In this document: in pieces, positions 35,416 to 45,865 of the stretch
How the letters are laid out: the number at the start of each line of letters is the position of its first letter
Position numbering within the stretch: the first letter of the stretch is position 1
Made by a program: the position numbers and the translations under genes
Notes under the pieces: generated by a model
What the model was told of the DNA's origin: nothing
The model's database searches: none
The model's input: the letters and a program-made list of their open reading frames with translations, nothing else
Assembly: GCA_964017185.1 (NCBI GenBank)
Contig: OZ024872.1
Span: 60,071,817-60,135,816 of the forward strand
DNA from: Rugalucina vietnamica
Lineage: Eukaryota; Mollusca; Bivalvia; Lucinida; Lucinidae
DNA: 64,000 nt
Reading direction: 5' to 3'

Positions 35416-35456
35416 TAAGCTCAACTGAGCTGAAGGCTCATGGGGAGCTTATAGTA
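35416..35456 (+). mobile_element. F1 head remnant
   Basis: AAGCTCAACTGAGCTGAAGG and GAGCTTATAGTATG are a decayed F1 head without microsatellite, units or tail. Confidence 0.5.
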
Positions 35457-35744
35457 TGTGGTATTTGCATGTGTCAAACCCAAGTCCCGTTAAATGCAAA
35501 ACATGGACGAAATGTGATCATTATAAGTAAATTAATAAAAAAAATGCATTTACCTTTTCGGAATTCGTGAAAAACCCTTAAGAGGTGCCCTTAAATCCAG
35601 GATAAATGCAGTGCATCGTGTGGTACAGGAAGCGGTGTATCATTTCACCGTGGTTTTGAAGCCACAGTCCAAATTGGATTTACATGTATTTTCAATGACT
35701 AACCTTTGCCGCTGAGCATATTTTTTGGTCGAACATCATCAGAA

Positions 35745-35949
35745 GAAAACTGATCTTTTGGGTTTCCAACCAGATTAGACACAAAGTGACCTGTACAGCC
35801 ACCTAAGCAGGGTAAAAGCTTGAATTGTAAGATGAGAGGCTGTACTTATGCATTGTCTGTGTGGCAAAACCAAATGGGCTGATCAGCTGTGGAGTAATTG
35901 TGTCTTTGCTTTTCACATATGCAATAAGCAGGTTTTCATTATGTGGCTC
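35745..35949. mobile_element. MITE family Q, degenerate copy
   Basis: GGGTTTCCAACCAGATTAGA, GACCTGTACAG, GCTGATCAGCTG and ATTATGTGGCTC follow the order of the good copies at 42673 and 62302. The flanking 35457-35744 and 35950-36152 hold nothing I recognise. Confidence 0.5.
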
Positions 35950-37481
35950 AAACCTAAACAACAGGTTTCTCAAACATCACTCAGTTTCATTAAATTAAAA
36001 AATATGGCAGTAAAATATATTTGGTGCTGTTATTACATATATGATAAATGCATAGGAAAATTGTGATTTGGTTTACTAGTTACCGGTCTGATTTGGGGCC
36101 TTGGCTGAGTCTAAGATCCTGGAGGCAGTCTTTCCAATGAGACTGTCAATTTTTAGCGCGAGGTGAGCTTATAGGATGGTCATGCTCCGGCGTCTGTGGT
36201 TGTCTATCCACACTTTCAAAGATCTTCTCCTCTAAAACCACTTGGCCAATTAAAGCCAAGTTTTATAGGAAGCCTCTATAGGAAGAGGGAACGAAAGTAT
36301 ATCTAGATAATCTAGGTCACATGACCAAGATGGCCGTCACGTCCATATATGGTAAAAACCTTCTTGACACTTGGCATGTAGCATTAAGGACTCCAGGTTT
36401 ACAATGTGTATATTAATCATGATCCTGTGATGATCATGATCTATTTTACGGCAAGGTCAACATAGGTTGTCCATGCATTTGAAATTTTATGGCAAGGTCA
36501 ACATAGGTTGTCCATGCATTTGAATACGGAAAATTGTCATGAGGTCATTTGAATGAAAAAAAAACAAACTTAAAGGAAATGGGCACATGGACAGAAGATT
36601 TATGATTCTGAAAAGATCTTGACTCTAGGGGCTGGTCTGCCCCAGCCTAGGGCAATATACATGTATATTACCATAATATTCAAACATCTCCTCTGAAACC
36701 GCTTGGCCAATCAAAGCAAACTTTTATCTGAAGCATTTATAATGTGGGGAAACCATAGTATATATAAACAATCTAGGTCACATGATCAAGTTGGCCGCCA
36801 TGCCCATATATGGTAACAACGCTTTAAAAATCTTCTCATGAACCAGTGGACCGATTTCAACGAAACTTGTCATGAAGCATTGGTGGCTATAGTAATACAA
36901 AGTGAATATAATTCATAACCCTGTGTTGACCCTGACCTAGTTTACGGCAATGTTAAGATAGGTCGTGTATGCCTTTGAATGGAGAAAACTGTTAAAATGT
37001 TTTTAAAGAAAAATCTTGCAGCAAAAGTGTAGTGGGACTGAATATTGATGATTCTGAAACAAATGGGCCCCAGGCGTTTATCTGCCCCCACTCCGGGGCA
37101 ATATACATGTATATTAACATAATATTCAAACATCTGCTCTGAAACGGCTTTGCCAATCGAAGCCATATTTAATTTGAAACATATTTAATTTGTATATAAA
37201 TTACCAAGTCACATGACCAAGATGGCCGCCATGCCAATATACAGTCAACCCTCTTTACAACGACGGTGTTTGTCGCCAGTGCTTTGTGACGTTAAAGTGA
37301 ATTTGCTGTTATAAGGAAATTGGGTCTTCTGACGGACAAACAAGAACTGCTTTAGATATGCTCCCACAATTATCCTAGGTGTACATGTTAGTTGCAAAAA
37401 CATATTTATTTCACATCGTGGTTAAGATGCATGGCTTAAAAAGGATGACAAAAATAAAACAAAACATATTTAAATTAATAC

Positions 37482-37487
37482 TTTATT
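37482..37487 (-). terminator. Poly(A) signal AATAAA
   Basis: The minus strand reads AATAAA 19 bases after the stop of the 124-aa frame, a usual distance for a transposase 3' end. Confidence 0.5.
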
Positions 37488-37505
37488 GCATGTAATACAT
37501 TTCAT

Positions 37506-37880
37506 TTAACAACATCCACATAACAATTTATAACAAGAAAGCCGGTGCCCATGCACATGCTTTGTCAAGCAACATGTCGTCATTGACGATCGAACGTCGG
37601 TAAACCACCTGTACAGCGCTTGCTCTAGTTTCTCGTGCTTGCCGGAACGCTGTCGTAGAGATGAGTCACCATTTTTCGGCACGCTAGACCATTTCTCTTT
37701 GTCACGGAGAATGTCGCTCACGGTTGATCTGCCGACATGCTTCCCCCAGTCTCTGGCGAAACCGGTTGCAATCTCATCTTGGGTTGCTGTCGCCGTGTCG
37801 GATGGTCGGTAGGCGACGATCTCTTTTTTCTCGGCGACGGAAAACTGTGTTCTTCGTCGTTTTGCTGGAGGCTGAGACAT
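37506..37880 (-). CDS. Pogo/CENP-B-type DNA-binding domain protein, transposase remnant (124 aa)
   Basis: Full-length pogo/Tigger transposases bind element ends with two helix-turn-helix domains and cut with a DDE domain. Here the first domain is complete: PPAKRRRTQFSVAEKKEIVAY, then RDWGKHVGRSTVSDILRDKEKW (about residues 5-68). The second begins near residue 82 (KHEKLEQALYRWFTDVRSS). It then breaks: the last 24 residues are out of frame, while the +2 frame still reads NDDMLLDKA, as expected for the second domain, before its own stop. The DDE domain is deleted. An AATAAA signal follows the stop by about 20 bases. What remains could bind element ends without catalysing transposition. Whether it is expressed is unknown. 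Confidence 0.75.
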   Translation of the reverse strand: MSQPPAKRRRTQFSVAEKKEIVAYRPSDTATATQDEIATGFARDWGKHVGRSTVSDILRDKEKWSSVPKNGDSSLRQRSGKHEKLEQALYRWFTDVRSSMTTCCLTKHVHGHRLSCYKLLCGCC

Positions 37881-38639
37881 TATAAAGGTTTTTACACTTT
37901 CAAAAGATTGATAAATTTAACGGCGATCGCTCCATTTTTCTACCCCATTTTGACACCTGTACTCAAAGATCTCATCTTGTCACTCAATTAAAGAACGCAA
38001 ATTATATCAATTAATTCTTAATTTTGATAATTGATAACCTTAAAGCGATGAACACCTTTCAAACAATTAATGCGGTATTGTTAAAACATCAATCGATACT
38101 GTATTGGCGTTCCGACAAATTAATCCGATACTGTAAGATTAGTCTCCCTTGATTACCTGTCAATCACTTTGCCGGTTTGCGGTATGTCGCAAAATTCAAT
38201 AAACACATTTTCGGAAAATTGTCTGTGACGTTGTAAAGGCAGAAAAATGTGTACTAAAGTCATATTTGTTCCCAATAATTACTGTCGGTGTCGGTAAGCG
38301 TGTTTTCCGTTATAACGTAGTAATTTTAATAGGGAAAAATCCGTCCCCACGAAATTTTTGTCGGAAGTCGAATATTCCGTTATAGCGTTCACCGTTATAA
38401 AGAATTCTGACTGTATATTAAAATCCCGTACAAAAATTTTCTCCAGAACCATTGGACCAATTTCAACGAAACTTTACAGGAATCATTGATGGCTAAAGTA
38501 CTACAATGTATGTGTAAATCATGAACCTCTGATGACCTTGACCTATTTAAGACAAGGTCAACATGGGTCGCCTGTGCAGTTGAATGGGGAAAACTGTTAA
38601 AACGTCATTTGAAGGGAAAAACTTGCAGGAAATTGGCAT

Positions 38640-38916
38640 TTTTTTTTTATTTTTTATGATTTATTTATTTATTTTTATTTTTTATTCTGTTTAACGTCCC
38701 TTTCAAGATTATTTCAGCTCATATGAGACGGGCCAATCAGTAGGTGGGGCAAAAACGGGAGAACCCCGAGAAAAACCACCTGGCACACCCACAAGCAGAA
38801 CTTGGCTTGTCTCACATGTGGCCAGAGCGAGGCTCGAATCCGCACCAGACACAGCGGTGAGATGATCGAGTGATTAAGAAACAGCGCTCTTAACCGCTCG
38901 GCCACGGGGGCCGCCA
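38640..38916 (-). mobile_element. tRNA-derived SINE, copy 2
   Basis: Same family as 10839-11123: head GTGGCCGAGCGGTTAAGAGC, B box GATTCGAGCCTC, tail GGGACGTTAAACAG and A/T-rich repeats. It lacks the 20-odd base spacer between A and B boxes seen in copy 1. It interrupts an F1 unit (GGAAATTGGCA on the left, ATTGATTATT on the right) with no clear duplication, so a small host deletion is likely. Confidence 0.85.
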
Positions 38917-39154
38917 TTGATTATTGTGGAAACAAAACTAGCCCCAGGGCTTCATCTGCCTCTGCACTGAGGCTAAAACCATAATATTCAAACATGTTTA
39001 TTGATATATGCAACAGATCTCAGGTTAACATTTTCAGGACCATTGGTCATCTTGTTGTTTCAGACACAGCTTTAGAACTATGCAATCATTTGTACAAAGT
39101 AAGTATTGATTTCCTGGTTACTTTTGTATTTATTCTACACTTATGAACTGTGAC

Positions 39155-39345
39155 GCGAAAAATCGGGCTTCAGGTTTTCGACTAGGTCCACAGAAGCAGG
39201 TTAGAGGCTTGAAATGTTGGATTTAAGAAGAGTAATTGTACTAGCTGAGTAGCCAAAACAAAGGCGTTGATCCACAGTGCAGTAAAGGTTTATCGGACCC
39301 TTTGTTTTCGCATCTATAGACAAAAATCCGGTTTTATGACACAGC
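39155..39345. mobile_element. MITE family Q, degenerate copy
   Basis: GGTTTTCGACTAGGTCCACA, GAGGCTTGAAATGTTGGATT, CAAAACAAAGGCGTTGATC and TTTGTTTTCGC follow the family Q order. Both ends are decayed. Confidence 0.55.
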
Positions 39346-40088
39346 TTTTTTGGTATAAACTCGTTTTTTGTTTCGTATTCAAAGATTCAGTAAGAAAGAT
39401 ACACAACATATACTGACAGATTTGACATGAGTGAAATACTTAAATCAATTTAATTTTGCATTTGATTTTTTTCTAGTAAGAGAAATCACAATGATAAATA
39501 AACACTCAAGGATTTTGGAAATTTTTTTATAGGTTTTAAGTGTTTCTGGCAGCTTCTGTGTCATTTGTATAGAATATAGGTTGCATTCTCTATAAAATAA
39601 AACACTTGATAAATGCAAGTGAAAACCGCCTGATCTTCTATACCTTCGGCATTGTGTCAAAGGGGTAGGAGATCAGATTTTTTCCAAAAAAATATTTTGT
39701 CAGAAAATTTTTTTGACATAGATTATCAAGGAAATACAAGAATATGACTTTTTGGGTACAAACTATTTAAACACGAATGACAGGTACATCATATTTATCA
39801 GATTTATAACTATAAATAACACTGTCCATCACTTTTGCAAACTACCTTAAATATTCTGTACAAAAATTACCATAAGCAGTGACTCCATAGGTCTTGTAGA
39901 CAGTAGGGAAGTTCTTTTGACAATGTTTTGTATCAAATTACAGGAAAACCAATCATTGTGTGGTGCTGAAATAACATTATATTTTAAGTCCACGGAGGCA
40001 TATCTCAGATAAAACATAAACCATCAAAATTGATAAACATGTTTTGCACGGTATATTAATATGCATTATAACATGTACATTTTATGTG
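39346..40088. other. No recognisable feature
   Basis: AT-rich; no gene or repeat that I can support. Confidence 0.4.
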
Positions 40089-40091
40089 TTA

Positions 40092-41743
40092 AGCTACAGT
40101 CACACTGTCACGTTTCGAAGCCTACGTTTTACTACATTTCTGAAAAGTAGCAATACGGCAATATACGTAGTAAAACATATTAAAACGTAGTGGAACGTAT
40201 TACATACGGCTATATACCTGGCCCATGCCACGTTCGAACTAAAAAAACAGTTCGAACGTGGCACTCTGATTTACACAGCTTATACCTAGTAAAACGTAGC
40301 AAAGCGTAGTCATATCGTAGTAAAACGTAGTACATACGTAACAAATACGTACTAAAACGTAAATTCTAACACACCTCGCCTATATAGCCAATGGTAAAAA
40401 ACGTGTTATATTGTGCAACAATTTCACTGGGCGAATAAGCGTGACGTTACTTTGCGGCATTTGTGACGTCAGCTATCCCACAAAGCAGCGTTAGACGGTG
40501 AAACGTCGTTTTAGCGCACAACAAACGTAATTAGTGTGTGTAAATACCAGCATTACAGTCAAATATTTGGCGGGATATCTGCAATGCAATGGCGGAAAGC
40601 TGAACGATATCGACGGTTTCAGCAACATTTATTCCGTTTATTGTGTGTTAGAATCGAAATAGATCAGCTCAAGTGCGTGAATTGTTGAGTTATAATTCAC
40701 AGTTTGTCGGTCAGTTGTAAGAAGATAAATCACTCGCGCAACGCGCTCGTGATTTGATCTTCTTTACAACTGACCTCCAAACAGTGAATTATTACTCAAC
40801 AATTCACTGCTAGAGCTGATCTATTTCTTAATTACAACCCAGTGGAACTCTACGTATCAATACACAGGGACTACGTTTCAATACGTTTTACTACGACTTG
40901 CTACGTGTTACCCTACGTTTTAATAGGTTTCAGCAGGTATTACTAGGTATCACTTCGTATTGACACGCTCTACTACGATTTATCTAAGTTTTACTACGTT
41001 TGGTTACGCATACGGGCCGTAATAGAGGTTAATGCTGATTTCCCAAACATTTTATATGATATGGAATCATGGTATTTATATGAATATATTTCATACGACA
41101 CAAAAGCATACGATTAAATTTCCAAAGAATACGATCATCGAACGCTCAAGTTCATGGCCAGTACGCATGGGATTAAAACTTGGGTGCAATTTCGAAACAA
41201 ATAGCAATATATGCACTAAATGTGTACAGTTTGGTTGTGATTTTTTTTTTTTTTTTTTTAAAGATGCAATAAATCGAGTCACAAAATATAGAGAAAAAGG
41301 TTACCTCTTCTGTGTCATCTTGCAGTGCACTTAACAGTCCCGGTGCCCCGGTGCACGCGCAGATTTGCCACCCCTGTAGCTTTTCTTGGATCCTCTTGGT
41401 GGTCTTCATTTTGGTGCGATAATTCCAATAAATACGTCACGGGTACAAATGAACTATCCGGACGCTACGTAGTAATAACCTGATAAAACCTACTGAATCG
41501 TAGGAAAACGTATCGGCACATAGTAAATACGTAGCTAAACGTACCAATCCCTAGTGAAACTGTGGCCCGAAGCCGTTGGATAACCGGACAATACGTAGCG
41601 ATACGGAGTAAAACGACGCAAAACGTAGCTATAAACGTACTGAAACCTAACAACCTGCAAAACCGGACAAATTTAGGGCAAAACGTGGGACTTGGAAACG
41701 TAGTAAAACGTAGGCCTCGAAACGTGACAGTGTGACTGTAGCT
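40092..41743. mobile_element. TTA-flanked DNA transposon (1.65 kb, non-autonomous)
   Basis: Terminal inverted repeats of at least 45 bp, starting AGCTACAGTCACACTGTCAC, are nearly perfect. TTA flanks both sides (40089-40091 and 41744-41746). Dozens of TACGTAGTAAAACGTA-like words fill both subterminal regions. A three-base TTA target fits PIF/Harbinger, but the tip alone does not prove it. No transposase frame is present. A separate hairpin (40656-40827) is nested inside. Confidence 0.75.
40656..40827. repeat. Nested hairpin MITE (172 bp)
   Basis: Arms of about 76 bases pair across a TCGCGCAACGCGCTC loop: GAAATAGATCAGCTC, GAATTGTTGAGT, GTCAGTTGTAA and AAGATAAATCAC match inverses on the other side with few differences. 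Confidence 0.8.
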
Positions 41744-41894
41744 TTAACCTGTTAGCATAGGACAGAAAGTATGTTTATTCAGATAGAACATGCATATACA
41801 GTTTATTCCCATAGCCTTGGTATATTATAAATAACGGAGCTGAGCCCATTTCGTACATTGTGTATACCTGTAAAAACAGGACAGACTCAGGTAG

Positions 41895-42181
41895 CATTAC
41901 GAAAACTCACCCGTGCAATATACAGAGATTTTTAAAAGTGTAAAAAATGAAAATTTTCTGTAGAAAAAATTTGATATTTTTCTTATTTTTGCTCAAAACA
42001 TAGATTGTGGGTACACGTTATAACCTAGAACTGCCTCGGCGAGGCGGTTCTAACGAGTACCCACAATCTATGTTTTTGAGCAAAAATAAGAAAAATAGGT
42101 ATACCCCTTCATACCCCAGTTTTGTGGGGTATGAAGTGGGGTTCAAGGGGGTATACATTACACAGGCATGTTTTCCTGATG
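41895..42181. mobile_element. Hairpin MITE family P, copy 2
   Basis: Ends CATTACGAAAAC and the inverse of CATCAGGAAAAC. The central palindrome is GAACTGCCTCGGCGAGGCGGTTC with TTTTTGCTCAAAACATAGATT arms. A 59-bp direct repeat (about 41800-41858 and 42192-42250, CATAGCCTTGGTA, GGAGCTGAGC) brackets it. Confidence 0.8.
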
Positions 42182-42672
42182 AATAGCATCCACAGTATAT
42201 TTCCATAGCCTTGGTACATTACAAATAATGGAGCTGAGCTCATTTATCGGGTTTGGGGCTTTTTGACAGCCTTCCCCCTTTCCCTAACATAGTATTTTGA
42301 TATAATATGTCATTTACAAACATACAATTGTGTCCAAGATATTTTGATTAAACACAGGATGGGGGCATGGACATGAGGCATTTCCTATTTCCTATATGAT
42401 CCTATATTAAATTCAAAGATTTTGTCTGTTATTTTTAAAGAAGTCACTGCTTGAGTAACGCAAATCAAGACATGTATAAATACAACAGGCACTTTTTGTG
42501 ATATCAATAAACTTCATTTCAGTGTCTGGAACTTGAGATTTAGAAATGTTTTGGGCAAATTCACAATGAAATCTTCAGAAATCCTTGTCCATGTTGACAC
42601 ACTGTACATTGTTCATGCATAGCATAGTTCTTCAGTAGCAAAACTATGCATGCAAACAAAATCATGACATAT
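42182..42672. other. No recognisable feature beyond the bracketing repeat
   Basis: After the duplicated segment at 42192-42250 I see nothing to annotate. Confidence 0.4.
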
Positions 42673-42906
42673 GAGCCGCCTCCTGGGAAAACCAACCATG
42701 TGGTTTCCGAACAGGTCTGACACAAACCGGCCTGTACAATAACAGAAAAGAGCTAGAAGCTTGAAATTTCGGATTTAAGTAGAAGAGGAATTGTACTATC
42801 ATAGAAGCGAAAACAAAGGCGCTGATCAGCTTCGCGGTTACCGCGAAGCTGATCTGCGTCTTTGTTTTTGCCTATGCAGATTGTTCGTTTTCCCACGAGG
42901 CGGCTC
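42673..42906. mobile_element. MITE family Q, copy 1
   Basis: Inverted ends GAGCCGCCTCCTGGGAAAAC and GTTTTCCCACGAGGCGGCTC, with ATAT flanking both sides (42669-42672 and 42907-42910). The core is a long palindrome built from CAAAGGCGCTGATCAGCTTC and GCGGT. No ORF. Confidence 0.85.
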
Positions 42907-43000
42907 ATATGAAAGCTGCAAAAAAAATTAATTGGGTTACAGTTATCATGAAACTGATATGAAACTTATATTCAGAGAAAACATATTAAATTCTGTATTT

Positions 43001-43216
43001 GAGCCACCACATGGGAAAACCAACAATCTGCATATGCGAAAACAAAGGCGCAGATCAGCTTCGCGGTAACCGCAAAGCTGATCAGCGCCTTTGTTTTCGC
43101 TACTCGGATAGTACAATTCCTTTTCTACTTAAATCCGAAATTTTTATCTTCTAGCTCTTTTCTGTGCTTGTACAGGTCGGTTTGTGTTTGGAAACCACAT
43201 TGTTGCGAGGTGGCTC
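43001..43216. mobile_element. MITE family Q, copy 2 (inverted relative to copy 1)
   Basis: Ends GAGCCACCACATGGGAAAAC and GTTGCGAGGTGGCTC, with ATTT duplicated on both sides (42997-43000 and 43217-43220). Same palindromic core, opposite orientation, 94 bases from copy 1. Confidence 0.85.
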
Positions 43217-44004
43217 ATTTAATTGGCTTAGTTCATGTAACAATGCTTTGAATTGTTGGCATGAGAACTGGCGTTTCCGAACTGATATGAGTTAATATTT
43301 TGTTATAGTTTGCGATAATAACTGCAAAAGATTATGATAACATTGGTCCATACTCAGGAAGTGTGGCTTTATCCCAACATGACTAAACCATTGTTGACTT
43401 TGATTTACTTGTAGTGTACTTGTTTTAATTGCTTCACTTGCAGACAGATGTTTTAGAAATCAACCAGCTTACATTCTCTTTGCACTATCATTGTGAAAAT
43501 GGACAATGTGAAGGTATGTAGTTATCTCGAAGACTTGATAAACAGGTAGAGGAGAAACACTGATTTGACTAAATGAAAATCGCATCCCGAATCCGTGTCC
43601 ACATTTGTGCCTATGGACTATGCTATTCTAATTTAGATTAACCTCAGTTTGGCATACAATTTATATACAACCCCTTATCAGGAAGAATGTAAGAAGAAAG
43701 TTTAATTATTTGTTTTTAAAATAATCTCCAGTAAAACAGAAAATGAAATAATTAGAAAACAAATTCTAATCCAGCATTTTGTACAAGCTAGTACTTGTTT
43801 TATGTAATGCAGCCTCAGTGCAGTACCTGCAGCAAAAATAAAGAAATCAATCTGATACATTTATTCAAGGTTAGCGTCCAAAACGATAGGATAGCTGGAA
43901 CCATTCTAAAGACCAATTCAGCATTGAAATAAGCTATTTAGCTTTCCTAGTAAATTAGATATGCCATGCAAAAACAAAAAATGATGTTCCGCAGCACAGA
44001 GCAG
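43217..44004. other. No recognisable feature
   Basis: Nothing supported. Confidence 0.4.
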
Positions 44005-44082
44005 GGCTGGTAATGTCGTTAGGGGCAATCAGAAACATGTTATGTAAACGGACGCTTTACGGGAGCTTCCGGACATGAGTAA
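44005..44082. repeat. Inverted-repeat arm, partner at 61704-61781
   Basis: GGCTGGTAATGTCGTTAGGGGCAA (24 bases, perfect) at 44005-44028 is found inverted at 61758-61781. The match continues imperfectly to CTTCCGGACATGAG. Confidence 0.65.
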
Positions 44083-44199
44083 GGGGAACAGAACACAAGA
44101 AACAACATGTGACATTTGTTTATGTTTACGCAAATTTCTTTGTTCAGAGGTAAATATTCTGAAATCGGACAATACTATTCCAATGAAAAAAGAGACAAT

Positions 44200-44344
44200 A
44201 AGCAATGCTTATTAAATACCCCCCGCAGGGTAACTGTTTACCACAAAAATTATTTTGGCAATAAAATTTCTTCATGCAAATGTCCAATGGGTGTACATCA
44301 TGTAGGCATGATATCAAATTGTTGCATCAAAGAAAGCCTTTAAC

Positions 44345-44385
<41 letters not shown>

Positions 44386-44393
44386 ATGAAAAA

Positions 44394-44432
<39 letters not shown>

Positions 44433-44437
44433 ATGAA

Positions 44438-44476
<39 letters not shown>

Positions 44477-45460
44477 ATGAAAAATTGTCTAAAAAAAAAA
44501 AAAAAAACTATGAAAAATTGTCTAAGTTCTCATAGCTGTCATTTTATCAAAAATTATTTTTTCACAATAACAATTCTTCATGCAAATGTCCAATGGGTAT
44601 GATATCAAATTGTTCCATCAAAAACTGTGGTAGGAGTTGATTGGCCCGTGAAAGCCCTTACCTGTAAAAAAAAAACTAGGAAAAATTGTCTCATTGCTGT
44701 AAGTTTAACAAAAATTATTTTTTCACAATAAAATTTCTTCATGCTAATGTCCAATGGGTGTACATCATGTAGGCATGATATCAAATTGTTCCATCAAAAA
44801 CTGTGGTAGGAGTTGATCGGCCCGTGAAAGCCCTTACCTGTAAAAAAAGTAAGAAAATTGCCTTAAGTTCTCATAGCTGTCATTTTGTCAAAAAATATTT
44901 TTTCGCAATAACATTTCTTCATGCAAATGTCCAATGGGTGTACATCATGTAGGCATGATATCAAATTGTTCCATCAAAAACTGTTGTAGGAGTTGATCGG
45001 CCCGTGAAAGCCCTTACCTGTAAAAAAAAAGTAAGAAAATTGCCTAAGTTCTCATAGATGTCATTTTGTCAAAAATAATTTTTTCGCGATAACATTTCTT
45101 CATGCCAATGTCCAATGGGCCTACATCATTTAGGCATAATATCAAAAAGTTGTAGGAGTTGATCGGCCCGTAAATGCACTATCTTCAATGTATACAAAAG
45201 CCACCAAGAACTATAAAGGAAAGTAACTCAAAAGGGACTGGTCCTTAGCCCTTAATTTTTGCATGTACATATTTGCCCCATAGATATACAGATGCCTGCA
45301 AAGTTTCATGAAATTCCATCAATGGGTCTTCAAGATATTAAAGAAACAAAACGTTACGTACGGACGGACCCACGGACGGACCCACAGACGGATGAACGGA
45401 CAACGTGAAAACAGTATACCCCCCTTAAAACTTCGTTTTGGGAGGGGGGGGGGTATAAAA
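44200..45460 (-). mobile_element. F6, probable Helentron-like element
   Basis: On the minus strand the head is a TATACCCCCC...GGGGGGTATA palindrome (45415-45457) followed by GTCCGTCC-type repeats (45360-45405). Units of about 165-180 bp follow (CATGCAAATGTCCAATGGGT, GGAGTTGATCGGCCCGTGAA). Near the left end the inverse of the head (AAATACCCCCC, 44215-44225) is preceded by an AATAAGC-GCTTATT hairpin. The order matches F1-F4, but I cannot find the expected CTRR end. Several units carry expanded poly(A) tracts before CTATGAAAAATTG (44345-44515). Confidence 0.55.
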
Positions 45461-45865
45461 AGTATTTATTTCTGCATACTATTTTGCGATCGTGGGAGAG
45501 GGAAATGCTGTTGTATCTCTAAAATTCAGTTTTTCCGGGATGCAAGGTATGTTGTTTATTCTGTTTTTGTTTCGGTGCATTGTCGACGAGCTAATGTAGA
45601 CAAACATAATTCACTTTATAATGCACTGTCCAAAGAATTTGCCATAGAAATTATGCTAAAAAACGTTGCTAAAGAAGAAATGGAAAAAAAGTTATGACTT
45701 ACAGCATGACTACCCCTATCGGACCGGTTACCCCTAATGAGCAGACCTGCGGAACGGCTCATGGAAAGACCCAAAACCACTCCAAACATTCAAAAGCCAG
45801 GTGATCAGTTAGCCAAAAACAATTTCTGCTCCGATGTGGGGTTCTGTGCTTAAATACTAATATTT
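45461..45865. other. Unassigned flank of F1 copy K
   Basis: Contains a CCCCTATCGG...TTACCCCTAA segment (45714-45740), the inverse of sequence on both sides of the 59207-61305 element. No gene. Confidence 0.35.

Larger units (their letters stand above)
37242..38413 (-). mobile_element. Tigger/pogo-type derivative
   Basis: The inverted ends CAGTCAACCCTCTTTACAAC and the inverse of CAGTCAGAATTCTTTATAAC match at most positions, with TA on both sides (37240-37241 and 38414-38415). CAGT tips, TATAACG-like motifs repeated near the ends and a TA target fit pogo/Tigger elements. It encodes only the DNA-binding part of a transposase. Confidence 0.8.
36153..39054 (+). mobile_element. F1 copy J, carrying a Tigger derivative and a SINE
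   Basis: The head has lost its first hairpin arm (TTAGCGCGAGGTGAGCTTATAG). Standard units follow, and the decayed tail is GATCTCAGGTTAACA, GGACCATTGGTCATCTTG. Insertions: 37242-38413 and about 38640-38916. Confidence 0.7.

Noticed and set aside
44005..44028. TTAGGGG motifs as interstitial telomere repeats
   Set aside because: Single motifs within a longer conserved phrase, not tandem TTAGGG.
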